From Idiomarina aquatica (lineage in GTDB: Bacteria; Pseudomonadota; Gammaproteobacteria; Enterobacterales; Alteromonadaceae): a stretch of DNA of 64,000 bases. The translations under genes were made by a program, and so were the position numbers. Positions within the stretch are counted from its first letter, which is position 1. Each line of letters begins with the position of its first letter. A model generated the notes under the pieces. That model was not told the DNA's origin and ran no database searches. It worked only from the letters and a program-made list of their open reading frames with translations. The DNA lies in assembly GCF_004362895.1 (NCBI RefSeq), contig NZ_SNXI01000014.1, positions 16,255 to 80,254 on the forward strand, in the 5' to 3' direction. Shown here in pieces: positions 55,953 through 64,000 of the stretch.

Positions 55953-57251
55953 TTACTTCTGTTGATATTTTTCGTATAGCTCAGTATGACGGCTTTCCAG
56001 TTCGACCGCACGACCATTGATAAACAAGTGCGTTAGGTCTTGTCCGATTGGATCAAGCAAGTCACCTTTTGACACGCTCAACGACGCGCTTTTACCCACT
56101 TCCAGTGAGCCCAGCTGATCGTCAAGACCCATAAACTCAGCGGGCTTCAACGTGATTGCTTTGACCGCTTCGTCAACATCCAAACCAAATGCAACAGACT
56201 GACCAGCGGCAAACGGCAGGTTGCGTACATCCCAGTAGCCCGGGTACGAAATGGCAAAGTTTACGCCGGCTTCAGCAAGCTGTGCCGGTGTTGAGAAGGC
56301 CTGATCGTAACCTTCGTCATCACGGGCGGGTAAACCAAATGGTGAACCGAACACAACCGGCGTCTGTGTTTTAACCAGTCGTTCGGTTAAACGCCAGGCG
56401 TCAGCTGCGCCCATCAGCACCAGGTCAAAACCATATTCCTGTGCAACATCCAGCGCCTGCTCCATTTGACGCTTATCCTGCGCATGCACAAACAGCTTCT
56501 TAGAGCCATCGTACAAACCAAGCATAGCTTCCCAACGCTGATCTACGGCAATGTCAGGGTTCGCTTGTTTTGCGTCATAATAAGCTTTTGCATCGGCTAA
56601 TACGTCTTTAAGACGCTTAAGCGCTTTAGCATTAGCTTCGCGCTGTTCTGCCGGGGTGCGGCTTTCCCACCAGGTATCAACTACATAGGTGCGTGGCCAG
56701 CTAATGTGAACACCGATTTCGCCGGCAACCAGACTGTCCTGGTAATTCCAGCCATCTAACTGCATCAGCGATGACTGGCCATTAACCAGCGATCCTTCCG
56801 GTACCACCTGAGCATGGGTAATGCCATGGTAGCGCACCGTTGGGATAATTTCGGAGTCGGCATTAAACGCGATATGACCGGCGACTTCCGGGGTTACACC
56901 TCCGACTTCACGAGAGTCACGGGTTGCGCGCACCGCGCCAATTTCATTCAGACCGATGGTTGTATCCATGGCAATAACGCCCGGGTACACGTGCTGACCA
57001 GAAATATCGACCACTTTAGCGCCTTCGGGAATTGCTACGTCACTGCCAATAGCGGTTATTTTTCCGTCAGCGAATACTAAGTCGGTATCGGTTAATGTAC
57101 CCTGAGTAACGGTATGTAACGTGCCGCCTTGCAGTACAATCGGTTGCTGCTGTTTTTCGCCTGGCACCTGGTCATGCGCCTGACTTGCCGTCGAGGCGAC
57201 TGCCAATGTTCCGATCACCGCCGCGGCTAGGGTTTGAGTTAAAGCTTTCAT
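55953..57251 (-). CDS. Exported amidohydrolase-family protein lacking the HxH metal motif
   Basis: A 432-residue protein with a signal peptide (to about residue 25, ASQAHD). It has the N-terminal beta-sandwich and C-terminal signatures of imidazolonepropionase-like amidohydrolases (AITLKPAEFMGLDDQLGSLE), but where the metal HxH should follow the first barrel strand it reads YPGVIAMDTTIGLNE. It is therefore probably inactive alone and may pair with the upstream 1026-residue protein, whose stop overlaps its start (TAATG). Substrate unknown. Confidence 0.82.
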   Translation of the reverse strand: MKALTQTLAAAVIGTLAVASTASQAHDQVPGEKQQQPIVLQGGTLHTVTQGTLTDTDLVFADGKITAIGSDVAIPEGAKVVDISGQHVYPGVIAMDTTIGLNEIGAVRATRDSREVGGVTPEVAGHIAFNADSEIIPTVRYHGITHAQVVPEGSLVNGQSSLMQLDGWNYQDSLVAGEIGVHISWPRTYVVDTWWESRTPAEQREANAKALKRLKDVLADAKAYYDAKQANPDIAVDQRWEAMLGLYDGSKKLFVHAQDKRQMEQALDVAQEYGFDLVLMGAADAWRLTERLVKTQTPVVFGSPFGLPARDDEGYDQAFSTPAQLAEAGVNFAISYPGYWDVRNLPFAAGQSVAFGLDVDEAVKAITLKPAEFMGLDDQLGSLEVGKSASLSVSKGDLLDPIGQDLTHLFINGRAVELESRHTELYEKYQQK

Positions 57252-60200
57252 TAGTGTTTACCTCCGTGGCTGTGAGTACCTGCCAGAAAATGGTCTAACC
57301 AAACATCGTGATCAGTATCGCAGTGCCAGGTCGGTTGTTCTTCTTTGTACACGTCCTCGGCGCCGATATAAGCTTTATCGCCTTCGGCAAGAACTTTCTG
57401 AATCAGGGCATTTTTTTCTGCCTGTACGCGCTGTTGACGTTGCTTATCCAATTCACGGTCAAAGAATTTACGGCCGTTAATCCATGTCTGCTGTGCCTGC
57501 GCATAAGCACTTAACGGGTAGTTATTCCACAACACAAAATCTGCGTGTTTGCCTTCTTCCACGCTACCGACATACTGGTCAACTTTAAGCTGTTTAGCCG
57601 GGTTAATGGTGATCATCTTCATCGCTTCATGCGGTTCCATATCACAGTATCTGACCGATTTAGCCGCTTCGGTGTTTAAGCGACGCTGCAGGTCGTTACT
57701 GTCCGAGTTAATGCTGGTCAGTACGCCACGGTCATGCATTAAGCAAGCGTTATGCGGAATTGCATCGTAAACTTCAAACTTGTAAGCCCACCAGTCAGCA
57801 AAGGTTGAGCCTGAGGCACCGTGCTCTGCCATTTCGTCAGCCACTTTGTAGCCTTCCAAAATGTGCGTGAAGGTATCCAGCGTAAAGCCAAAGTCTTCGG
57901 CGACTTCCATCAACATTAAAATCTCCGACGCAACATACGAGTGCGCATGCACAAAGCGGTCGCTATTTAAGATTTCAATGAGCGTATCCAGACGATAGTC
58001 CGGACGCGGCGGTGCCGTACGTTGTTTTTCGGAGCGGCTCAAACGGTCATAAGCACGCTTTTGTTGCTGATATTCAAGTGCAGCCTGGAAGCCGTCACGC
58101 ATGATGGTTTCTACACCCATACGTGTTTGCGGGTAACGGATAGTCATGTCGTCACCCCAGTTGCTCTGCTTAACGTTTTCGCCAAGTGCAAATTTAATGC
58201 TGGCAGGTGCTGCATCAAATTTCATTAAATCGGCATTAGCGCCCCAGCGTAGTTTAATCACTTGCGCCTGACCACCGATTGGGTTTGCCGAGCCATGCAG
58301 CAACTGCGCCATGGTGGTACCACCGGCTAACGAACGATAAATATGAATATCATCCGGATTGACTACATCACCGATTCTAACTTCTGATGTAATAGCCTCA
58401 GAGCCTTCGTTAACGCCCCGATCGATGGCAATGTGCGAATGCTCATCTATGATCCCCGGCGTTAGGTGCATCCCCGACCCATCTATTACGGTGGCGCCGC
58501 GAGGTGCTGAAAGATCATCTCCGATATCGGCAAACTCACCGTTGCGCACCAACACATCGGTATCTTCTAGAATACCTTCGTCGGTCGCAGTCCATACCGT
58601 TACGTTACGGATAAGAACATCCTGGCGTTCCGGCAAACCGTCAACGCCATAGGCAACGTTAGGGAAGGTCAGATCGCCAACATAAGCCACTTGCTGATCG
58701 CTTTCCTGAACTTCGTCAGCACTGCCGGCACTATAAGACGCGATCATATCCTGCGCACTGCCGTCAGGTGCTTTAGCCGTTAGGGTAAACTCATTTTGGG
58801 CGCTGGGTACTAATTTAAAACGCCAGGTTCCCGCAGGCGTCGCCTGTGGCAGGTCAGCAACAAATGCCATGGCATCATCGCTGGCATTAACATGACGCAG
58901 CTTAATAGTGTCCTCGCCCCAGCTCAGCTCACCGGATGCGGTTGGCTTAGCAGTGATATCCAGCGTTACTGCGGTACCCTGCCAGTCCAGGCTGTACTGC
59001 CCCGCAAAATCAACCTCGTGACGAGGTAACAGTTCCACTTCATCACCCTGCATCCAGACAGACTGGATTACACCATCGTCGAACAGGTCTCCTTTAACCA
59101 TGACAAAATCGGCCATGTAGCCGCTGGCTAACTTACCAGCTTTGTCGCTAACCCCGGCAATTTCAGCCGGAATCGTGGTTAATGCGGCCAATGCCTCGTC
59201 CTTGCTCAAACCATGTTTTACCGCTTTACGCAGGTTCGCCCAAAACTCATCGGCTTTATCCAAACCATGCATGGTTAAAGCAAAATCGACATCAGCACTG
59301 GCTAACATTGCAGGGTTAGCAGGTGCTCGCTCCCAGTGGCGCAGTTTTGCTAAATCAACATCCAGGTGTGCATCAACGCCCGAAACATCCGGAGCAGCCG
59401 GGAAGTTAAGCGGCAAAATTACGCGGCTACCCGCTTCTTTTACATCATTAAGACGAGCATATTCATAGCCTGAGCCAACGTAAACCGTGGGCACGTTAAA
59501 TTGGTCAAAAACCGCATCCGCGCGCAGCAACGACTTGTCATCTTCAACTTTAAAAATAATGCCCGTCGACTCAACATTCGCCAGCGATTTTAGCGCCGCA
59601 TTAAACTCTACCGGGCCGTTATCGGCTTGCTTGCCGTAGGCCTGCTCATACCAGTTAGCATCCGACAATGTCTGTCTAACCAAGGCAATACTGCCCATCA
59701 ATGAACTCGGATACTGTTGTTGAGATGAGCCTTTGTCAAATGACCCGAAGTGGCGCGTTTCGGCATTATAGATGACATCATTGGCAATCTTATCTGCCAA
59801 GGATACGGTTACACCGCGACCCTGAAATATGCCATCAAGACGCGCTGACTGAACACTGGTAAAGCCTGCATCGATAAAGTTTTTGCCGGCGTCTGAATCG
59901 GTTTTAAAAGCGCTGTACCAATTCTTATCGGCATGAATGGCATCATTTGCGGCATTACCACCCTCGCGTTCGTTGTTATAAATTGGGCTGTCAGGGCGTT
60001 CAGTTTTTTCCGCAGCGGGAACTCCGTAATTTGCGTAGGCGTCAATAAAGCCAGGGTAAACGGTGTAGCCCGTAGCATCGATTATACGAGCGCCCTCCGG
60101 GGCACGATTATTTTGTTGTACCGAAATAACTTTGCCATCGTCGATAACCAACGTTGCGTTAGTCACCTGCTTGCCTGGCTCTGTAATAATTGTGGCATTC

Positions 60201-60331
60201 TGAATAGCGATCAGACCTGGTGTGTTATCGCGCATACCATTAGTACGCGAAGTCTGATCAGCTATTGCGGCTGACGTAAACGCTGTCGTTAACGCTAACG
60301 CCAAAGCACTTAACTGATGCTTTGTTTTCAT
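57251..60331 (-). CDS. Exported double amidohydrolase (one degenerate, one intact domain)
   Basis: A 1026-residue exported protein with a signal peptide (to about residue 24, AAIADQ). It contains two amidohydrolase modules. The first (about 35-440) lacks HxH (GFIDAYANYGVP). The second (about 560-1000) has the intact metal motif HSH near 631-633, further ligands in HAHSYVAS and THILEGYK, and SINSDSND for the catalytic Asp. The inter-domain stretch (about 445-555) is predicted beta-rich. The operon with the 432-residue partner may form a periplasmic dipeptidase- or imidase-like complex. The family is firm, the substrate unknown. Confidence 0.85.
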   Translation of the reverse strand: MKTKHQLSALALALTTAFTSAAIADQTSRTNGMRDNTPGLIAIQNATIITEPGKQVTNATLVIDDGKVISVQQNNRAPEGARIIDATGYTVYPGFIDAYANYGVPAAEKTERPDSPIYNNEREGGNAANDAIHADKNWYSAFKTDSDAGKNFIDAGFTSVQSARLDGIFQGRGVTVSLADKIANDVIYNAETRHFGSFDKGSSQQQYPSSLMGSIALVRQTLSDANWYEQAYGKQADNGPVEFNAALKSLANVESTGIIFKVEDDKSLLRADAVFDQFNVPTVYVGSGYEYARLNDVKEAGSRVILPLNFPAAPDVSGVDAHLDVDLAKLRHWERAPANPAMLASADVDFALTMHGLDKADEFWANLRKAVKHGLSKDEALAALTTIPAEIAGVSDKAGKLASGYMADFVMVKGDLFDDGVIQSVWMQGDEVELLPRHEVDFAGQYSLDWQGTAVTLDITAKPTASGELSWGEDTIKLRHVNASDDAMAFVADLPQATPAGTWRFKLVPSAQNEFTLTAKAPDGSAQDMIASYSAGSADEVQESDQQVAYVGDLTFPNVAYGVDGLPERQDVLIRNVTVWTATDEGILEDTDVLVRNGEFADIGDDLSAPRGATVIDGSGMHLTPGIIDEHSHIAIDRGVNEGSEAITSEVRIGDVVNPDDIHIYRSLAGGTTMAQLLHGSANPIGGQAQVIKLRWGANADLMKFDAAPASIKFALGENVKQSNWGDDMTIRYPQTRMGVETIMRDGFQAALEYQQQKRAYDRLSRSEKQRTAPPRPDYRLDTLIEILNSDRFVHAHSYVASEILMLMEVAEDFGFTLDTFTHILEGYKVADEMAEHGASGSTFADWWAYKFEVYDAIPHNACLMHDRGVLTSINSDSNDLQRRLNTEAAKSVRYCDMEPHEAMKMITINPAKQLKVDQYVGSVEEGKHADFVLWNNYPLSAYAQAQQTWINGRKFFDRELDKQRQQRVQAEKNALIQKVLAEGDKAYIGAEDVYKEEQPTWHCDTDHDVWLDHFLAGTHSHGGKH

Positions 60332-60496
60332 TATGGGTTCCCCGTTTTGGTTATTAAAAGTGTCTTAATTAACCCTAATATCCAAATTATTCGTAATGAG
60401 TTAAAGTAACAAGTGTTAACCGACAGAAAGTGTAAATTTATCGTTAAGTTTCGTTACAACATAAAAACACTACAACAGCAAAGGAAGGACGTTACG

Positions 60497-60967
60497 ATGA
60501 AAAAACTCATAGTGTCATTGGCCAGTACCGCGATATTGTCGTTAGGTATCAGCGGCAGTGCATTAGCAGATAAGCACGCATTTAACGATGCTGAGTCGGC
60601 GGTTGATTACCGCCAGAGTGCGTTTTCTATCATGCGCGCAAACTTTGTCGCGATGGCTGAGATGGTCAAAGGTGATGTTGATTACGATGCCAGCATCTTT
60701 GAGCAACGCGCTGAGGACTTCGCTCGCTTAAGCCAAATACCCTGGGCAGGTTTTACTACTGAAGGCGCGATGCCTGGCGACAATACTGATGCCTTGCCGG
60801 AGATTTGGGACAACTGGGATGACTTCAAAAAACGTTCTGAAGATTTGATAGCCGACGCAAAAAGCCTTGCTGAAGCATCGACCAGTGGCTCGCTGGAAAC
60901 TATCAAGCCAGCGTTTATGGCAGCTGCCAAAAATTGCAAAGGCTGCCACGATAACTATAAAGATTAA
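60497..60967 (+). CDS. Cytochrome c'
   Basis: A 156-residue periplasmic c-type cytochrome with a four-helix bundle and C-terminal haem motif CKGCH. The signal peptide runs to about residue 22 (SALADKHAF). The frame extends 28 codons upstream, but the ATG at 60497 follows AAGGAAGGAC and begins a normal signal peptide, so it is chosen. Cytochrome c' proteins bind NO or serve in electron transfer. Its stop shares the palindrome TTAA with the convergent b-type cytochrome gene, a common functional neighbour. Confidence 0.93.
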   Translation: MKKLIVSLASTAILSLGISGSALADKHAFNDAESAVDYRQSAFSIMRANFVAMAEMVKGDVDYDASIFEQRAEDFARLSQIPWAGFTTEGAMPGDNTDALPEIWDNWDDFKKRSEDLIADAKSLAEASTSGSLETIKPAFMAAAKNCKGCHDNYKD

Positions 60968-61611
60968 GTCAGCAGTAGATATAAGATAAACCAAACTGCG
61001 ACAGTTAACAGCATTGCCTGCCAACCAGGCTTCAAGTCAGGTTGTTGGGCCTTACTGTTTCGATACCCACTAATCATCGCCCCGAGTAGCGGCACGCCAA
61101 ACCAGCGATACAAAATAACCGCTGCAACATGGATACCAATCAAGGCAAGTACCACATCAAACTGGGTTTTGTGCCAATCGGTCGCCAAATCAACCCAATC
61201 AGAGCTGGCATATTGACTCAACGGCCCCGAAAACAAAATACCATCGCTACTGAATAAACCGGTCAGGATCTGCAACACTAAAATTAATAGCAACGCCAAC
61301 ACGGCCCAGCCACCGGCTGCACTATGGGTATCGGAGTTACGATAGCGGCGTGTAAACAAGGCATGCAAATGAGCCGGTATTTTTGCCGGCGAACGCACAA
61401 AGTAAACAAACCGTGTATTTTTACTACCGAAAAAGCCCCAGCCAATACGCACAATTAACAAAGCTGCAAGTGCTATAGCAAAGTTTAGATGCAGCGACAT
61501 TTCGCCATTATCGCCACTCCACCACAACGCCCCGACTAAGCCCACCATGACCCAGTGATATAACCGAATAAAGCTATCCCACACCTTAATCCGTGGTGCC
61601 TGCGTGCTCAT
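60964..61611 (-). CDS. Cytochrome b561-type membrane protein
   Basis: A 215-residue inner-membrane cytochrome b (Ni/Fe-hydrogenase cytochrome b / b561 family) with about four or five helices. Likely haem ligands are the His in SFIRLYHWVMVGLVG, HLNFAIALAAL, and IGIHVAAVILYRWFG. FVRSPAKIPAHLHALF is the cytoplasmic-loop signature often found with cytochrome c partners. It likely passes electrons to or from the adjoining cytochrome c'. The genes are convergent, so they are regulated separately. Confidence 0.88.
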   Translation of the reverse strand: MSTQAPRIKVWDSFIRLYHWVMVGLVGALWWSGDNGEMSLHLNFAIALAALLIVRIGWGFFGSKNTRFVYFVRSPAKIPAHLHALFTRRYRNSDTHSAAGGWAVLALLLILVLQILTGLFSSDGILFSGPLSQYASSDWVDLATDWHKTQFDVVLALIGIHVAAVILYRWFGVPLLGAMISGYRNSKAQQPDLKPGWQAMLLTVAVWFILYLLLT

Positions 61612-61684
61612 TGTTGGCCTCCTCTCTAGGCAAATTCGCGTTACAATGCTAGGGTAAAGCTATTGACGCGAAAACGGTAGTACC

Positions 61685-62059
61685 ATGAGTGATAATAATC
61701 AATTAACCGTGCTGGTCGCAGACGATGACATGATCAGCCTGGAAGTGTTTAAGGCCATGCTCAGCCAGCACCAAGTCGAAGTAATAACCGCTGAAAGCGG
61801 CGAGCAGGCACTAGCGGCGTTGCAGCACAAGCCCGATCTAATTTTTCTTGATTTTGAAATGCCGGATATGTCCGGCGCCGACGTGTGTCGACAATTACGC
61901 CAACAGCCGGCATTCGCCACTACGCCGGTGATTGCAGTCACCAGCCACCAAAGTGCCAGTGAAATGGACGAATGCCGCAGTGCCGGCATGAACGCAACAT
62001 TGCACAAACCTGTCGCGCCCGACGCATTAGCGGAGTTACTTAATCAATACAGCGGCTAG
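61685..62059 (+). CDS. Single-domain response regulator
   Basis: A 124-residue CheY-like receiver with all key residues: VADDDMISLE (acidic pair), phospho-Asp in LIFLDFEMPDM, Thr/Ser in AVTSHQ and Lys in LHKPVAPDAL. There is no output domain, so it acts by protein contact or in a phosphorelay. Its TAG stop interlocks with that of convergent tyrA in CTAG. The partner kinase is unknown. Confidence 0.9.
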   Translation: MSDNNQLTVLVADDDMISLEVFKAMLSQHQVEVITAESGEQALAALQHKPDLIFLDFEMPDMSGADVCRQLRQQPAFATTPVIAVTSHQSASEMDECRSAGMNATLHKPVAPDALAELLNQYSG

Positions 62060-63228
62060 TCTGGCTGCTGACGAAAACGCTGATCATCGGCCAGTTGCAC
62101 CATTCCCTCGCTTTCGTCCAGAAACTGCTCGGCATACTGGCCAAAATAGCGTTTAACCTCTTCAAACTGCTCGATAAAACGCTGTTTATCGCCTTGTTGT
62201 AATTCCTTCAGCGCCTCACTAAAGCGCTCTAAGTAGCGCGCAATAGTCGGGAATTGCTGGTGGTTAGCCATAATAATATCAGCGTACAGCTCCGCATTCT
62301 GTGCAAATAACCGCCCTACCATCATTAACTCCATTCGGTAGATGGGTGAGCTGACCTGCAATAACGCCTCGATATCTGCATTTTCCTCGGCCATGTGTAG
62401 ACCATAACTAAAGGTACTTAAATGCCGCATCGCCTGCACCCAACCCATTGCTGTATCGTGGTCTTCGGCCGGCAATGTCTCAATATGTGCGCCCCAGTTA
62501 ACGAATTGCTCGATAATCCACTGACATTGCGCATCGTCACGACCCGGCGTTACCACCACCAACTGTTTAGCCAAGTTATGCACGGATGGACCAAACATAG
62601 GATGTAAGCCCACCACCGGCCCCTGATGTTGCTCCAGCATAGCCTGCAATGGTGCCGACTTAACACTGGTTACGTCTGCCAACACACAGTCATCAGCCAG
62701 TTTCGGTAGCGCATTAATTGCCGCTACGGTTTGGTTAACCGGTACCGAAACAATCACCGCCTGAGCCTTTTGCGCAAGCTCCGCCGTAAAGCTGTCGTGT
62801 TTATCAATCACCTCGACACAATAGCCCGTGTTAGCAAATAACTTGCCCATTAACTGTCCCAAACGACCCGCCCCGCCAACGATAACAACGGGACGTTCCA
62901 GGGTTTTGGAAGTCGATGTTGCCTGCATCGTTTGAGTACGATAAGACTCACGGATGATACGGCGTAGCACGTCTTCGATTAAATCAGCCGAAAGCCCTTT
63001 AGCCTCGGCATAATCGCGACGTCCCTGAATCAACGCCTGCTCGCGCGATGGCACGTAGAGTGGCTGCTTAAGTTCTCGCTTTACAGCACCGACCTGAGCC
63101 GTAATAGCCGCCCGCTGTGCAATAAGATCGACCAATTGCGTGTCGACGCTATCAATGGCATCACGCAATGCACGTAGTTGCTGTTCAGGGTTTTGCTGAG
63201 ATTGGTTCGGGGTATTTTCATCTGCCAT
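62056..63228 (-). CDS. tyrA: Bifunctional chorismate mutase / prephenate dehydrogenase
   Basis: A 390-residue T-protein of tyrosine synthesis, converting chorismate to prephenate and then to 4-hydroxyphenylpyruvate. The N-terminal chorismate mutase helices (about 18-105) include LRDAIDSVDTQLVDLIAQRA and RREYA-like RRDYAEAKGLSADLIEDV. The prephenate dehydrogenase starts with VVIVGGAGRLGQLMGKLF (NAD site) and contains VVGLHPMFGPSVHNLAKQ. Length is close to E. coli TyrA (373), with a ~15-residue N-terminal extension rich in Asn and Gln. aroF, often beside it, is not in the window. Confidence 0.95.
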   Translation of the reverse strand: MADENTPNQSQQNPEQQLRALRDAIDSVDTQLVDLIAQRAAITAQVGAVKRELKQPLYVPSREQALIQGRRDYAEAKGLSADLIEDVLRRIIRESYRTQTMQATSTSKTLERPVVIVGGAGRLGQLMGKLFANTGYCVEVIDKHDSFTAELAQKAQAVIVSVPVNQTVAAINALPKLADDCVLADVTSVKSAPLQAMLEQHQGPVVGLHPMFGPSVHNLAKQLVVVTPGRDDAQCQWIIEQFVNWGAHIETLPAEDHDTAMGWVQAMRHLSTFSYGLHMAEENADIEALLQVSSPIYRMELMMVGRLFAQNAELYADIIMANHQQFPTIARYLERFSEALKELQQGDKQRFIEQFEEVKRYFGQYAEQFLDESEGMVQLADDQRFRQQPD

Positions 63229-63266
63229 GGTTTACTGCTCACTGACCATTTTATTAATTAAACGAC

Positions 63267-63860
63267 TCACATTTGCCGTGCCAACGTATGATAGGCTTTT
63301 TTGACATCTTGCATTTTTTTAAGGCTACCGCCTTTATCCGGATGATGACGATGGATCAGTCGACGATATTGGCGCTTAAGCGTCTGCTGACACAAAGGCG
63401 GCGCGACATCCATTAACTCACAGGCAGACTCGAAATCCATAGTATCCTGGCCACCACGACGACCCGCCGACATGTTGTCCCAAAAGTCATTCAGTAACGC
63501 CTCAACACCCGCTTCATCTGTACCTGTTAGCTGGGTCAGATCCAGATAGTAATCAGCAAGGGGGTCGTGCTGTTGCAATCCAGACTCACCTGCCTGCCAG
63601 GGCAATGTTTGAATCCGCAGCGTATTAATTTCTAAATCCGCTTTAGCTGCCGCCAACCAGTCACACCGTATGCGATACAGGCAGTGAAAAATCAAAAAGT
63701 GGGTCTGAAACAACGATAAAGGTTGCCGCAAAGCATCAGCCTCAAACAGTTCATACGGCGGAGCCTGCAAAACCTCAATAAGCTCATGCTCCGTCCACAC
63801 CGACCTCTCAGTCAATAACTGCTCCAGCGCAACCCGCAAAATCTCAATATCTTCATCCAT
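63267..63860 (-). CDS. DnaJ-related (J-domain) protein
   Basis: A 197-residue protein with the DnaJ-related N-terminal domain (DIEILRVALEQLLTERSVWTE; ELFEADALRQPLSLFQTHFL) and a C-terminal J domain (about 145-197) containing HPD in IHRHHPDKGGS. The J domain should stimulate an Hsp70 ATPase; the specific client is unknown. The gene lies 38 bp upstream of tyrA on the same strand. Confidence 0.9.
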   Translation of the reverse strand: MDEDIEILRVALEQLLTERSVWTEHELIEVLQAPPYELFEADALRQPLSLFQTHFLIFHCLYRIRCDWLAAAKADLEINTLRIQTLPWQAGESGLQQHDPLADYYLDLTQLTGTDEAGVEALLNDFWDNMSAGRRGGQDTMDFESACELMDVAPPLCQQTLKRQYRRLIHRHHPDKGGSLKKMQDVKKAYHTLARQM

Positions 63861-63879
63861 CGCGCCAGCTTAGCATCAA

Positions 63880-63904
63880 CAAAAGCCCCGCGCTAGCGTG
63901 GGCT
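63880..63904 (-). terminator. Hairpin with short T-run upstream of the DnaJ-related gene
   Basis: On the minus strand, AGCCC and GGGCT flank the inner palindrome CGCTAGCG, followed by TTTTG. It could end a transcript arriving from outside the window. Confidence 0.4.
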
Positions 63905-63943
63905 GGGGTTCAGCTCGAGTGTGGGGGGGTGGGGAGCGCGGAA

Positions 63944-64000
63944 AGTGATTGAACAGCTCCTTATTCAAGGGTGTCTGGCGCCAGGGATGGCGCCAGACAA
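63944..64000 (-). repeat. Nested palindromic element, copy E (cut by window end)
   Basis: The left arm (GTGATTGA...CTTA..CAAGGG) resembles copy C, and the core begins TGTCTGGCGCC, then AGGGATGGCGCCAGACAA. Orientation is as in copy C. The remaining half lies beyond base 64000. Confidence 0.75.

Overview
The window reads as ordinary chromosome of a free-living, probably marine gammaproteobacterium. The gene orders tilS-accA-dnaE, ligA-zipA-smc next to a divergent cysZ, and dnaQ/rnhA/yafS/gloB/mltD are typical of the class. The TIGR03503-type gene beside dnaQ, the branched-chain keto-acid dehydrogenase operon and the pair of exported amidohydrolases suggest Alteromonadales, perhaps Idiomarinaceae. 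That placement is inferred from protein resemblance and gene order; no rRNA is present. No phage, plasmid, CRISPR, transposase or defence locus is visible.

Layout. 1-5.4 kb: the end of an AbgT-type transporter with an SDR gene, a VOC protein, an EamA exporter and a membrane-anchored EEP-family hydrolase, with two ~410-bp gaps packed with long palindromic repeats. 5.4-9.2 kb: branched-chain 2-oxoacid dehydrogenase operon (E1alpha, E1beta, E2), probably under a LiuR-like operator. 9.3-18.9 kb: astE, a DUF599 membrane protein, an RND efflux pump with its adaptor, a CPA2 antiporter and a diguanylate cyclase. 18.8-28.3 kb: tilS, accA, dnaE, an NDH-2 dehydrogenase and a lipoprotein M3 oligopeptidase. 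28.5-35.6 kb: two tandem tRNA-Asp genes, the TIGR03503 gene, dnaQ, rnhA, rhodanese, yafS, gloB, mltD and an exported hypothetical. 35.6-46.3 kb: ligA, zipA, smc, cysZ, a PAS-like ORF, rmuC and class I fumarase. 46.4-52.9 kb: pabB, CoA diphosphatase, sdaA, cysB, a soluble histidine kinase, a membrane-anchored hypothetical and yciH. 52.9-55.8 kb: a CrsR/CrsA-like partner-switching module (receiver-PP2C-HATPase protein plus STAS protein) and a double-receiver protein. 55.9-63.9 kb: two amidohydrolases, cytochrome c', a b561-type cytochrome, a lone receiver, tyrA and a DnaJ-related protein.

The genome is compact. Several convergent pairs interlock their stop codons inside a 4-bp palindrome (CTAG or TTAA), and co-directional neighbours often overlap by 1-8 bp. 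Against that background the main unexplained structure is a family of 140-185-bp nested palindromes. There are five complete copies and a sixth cut by the window end. Each has a ~55-60-nt conserved core that can fold into two small hairpins, flanked by long self-complementary arms whose outer sequence differs from copy to copy. Two copies lie as ~96% identical inverted repeats on either side of one gene. Two copies carry the A-tract/T-tract layout of bidirectional terminators.

A second repeat class is short and REP-like: a GTAG head followed by a GC-rich palindrome. It occurs after two gene ends, and twice, in frame, inside the E2 acyltransferase gene, where it encodes part of the inter-domain linkers. 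These repeats are the part of the window most worth following up.
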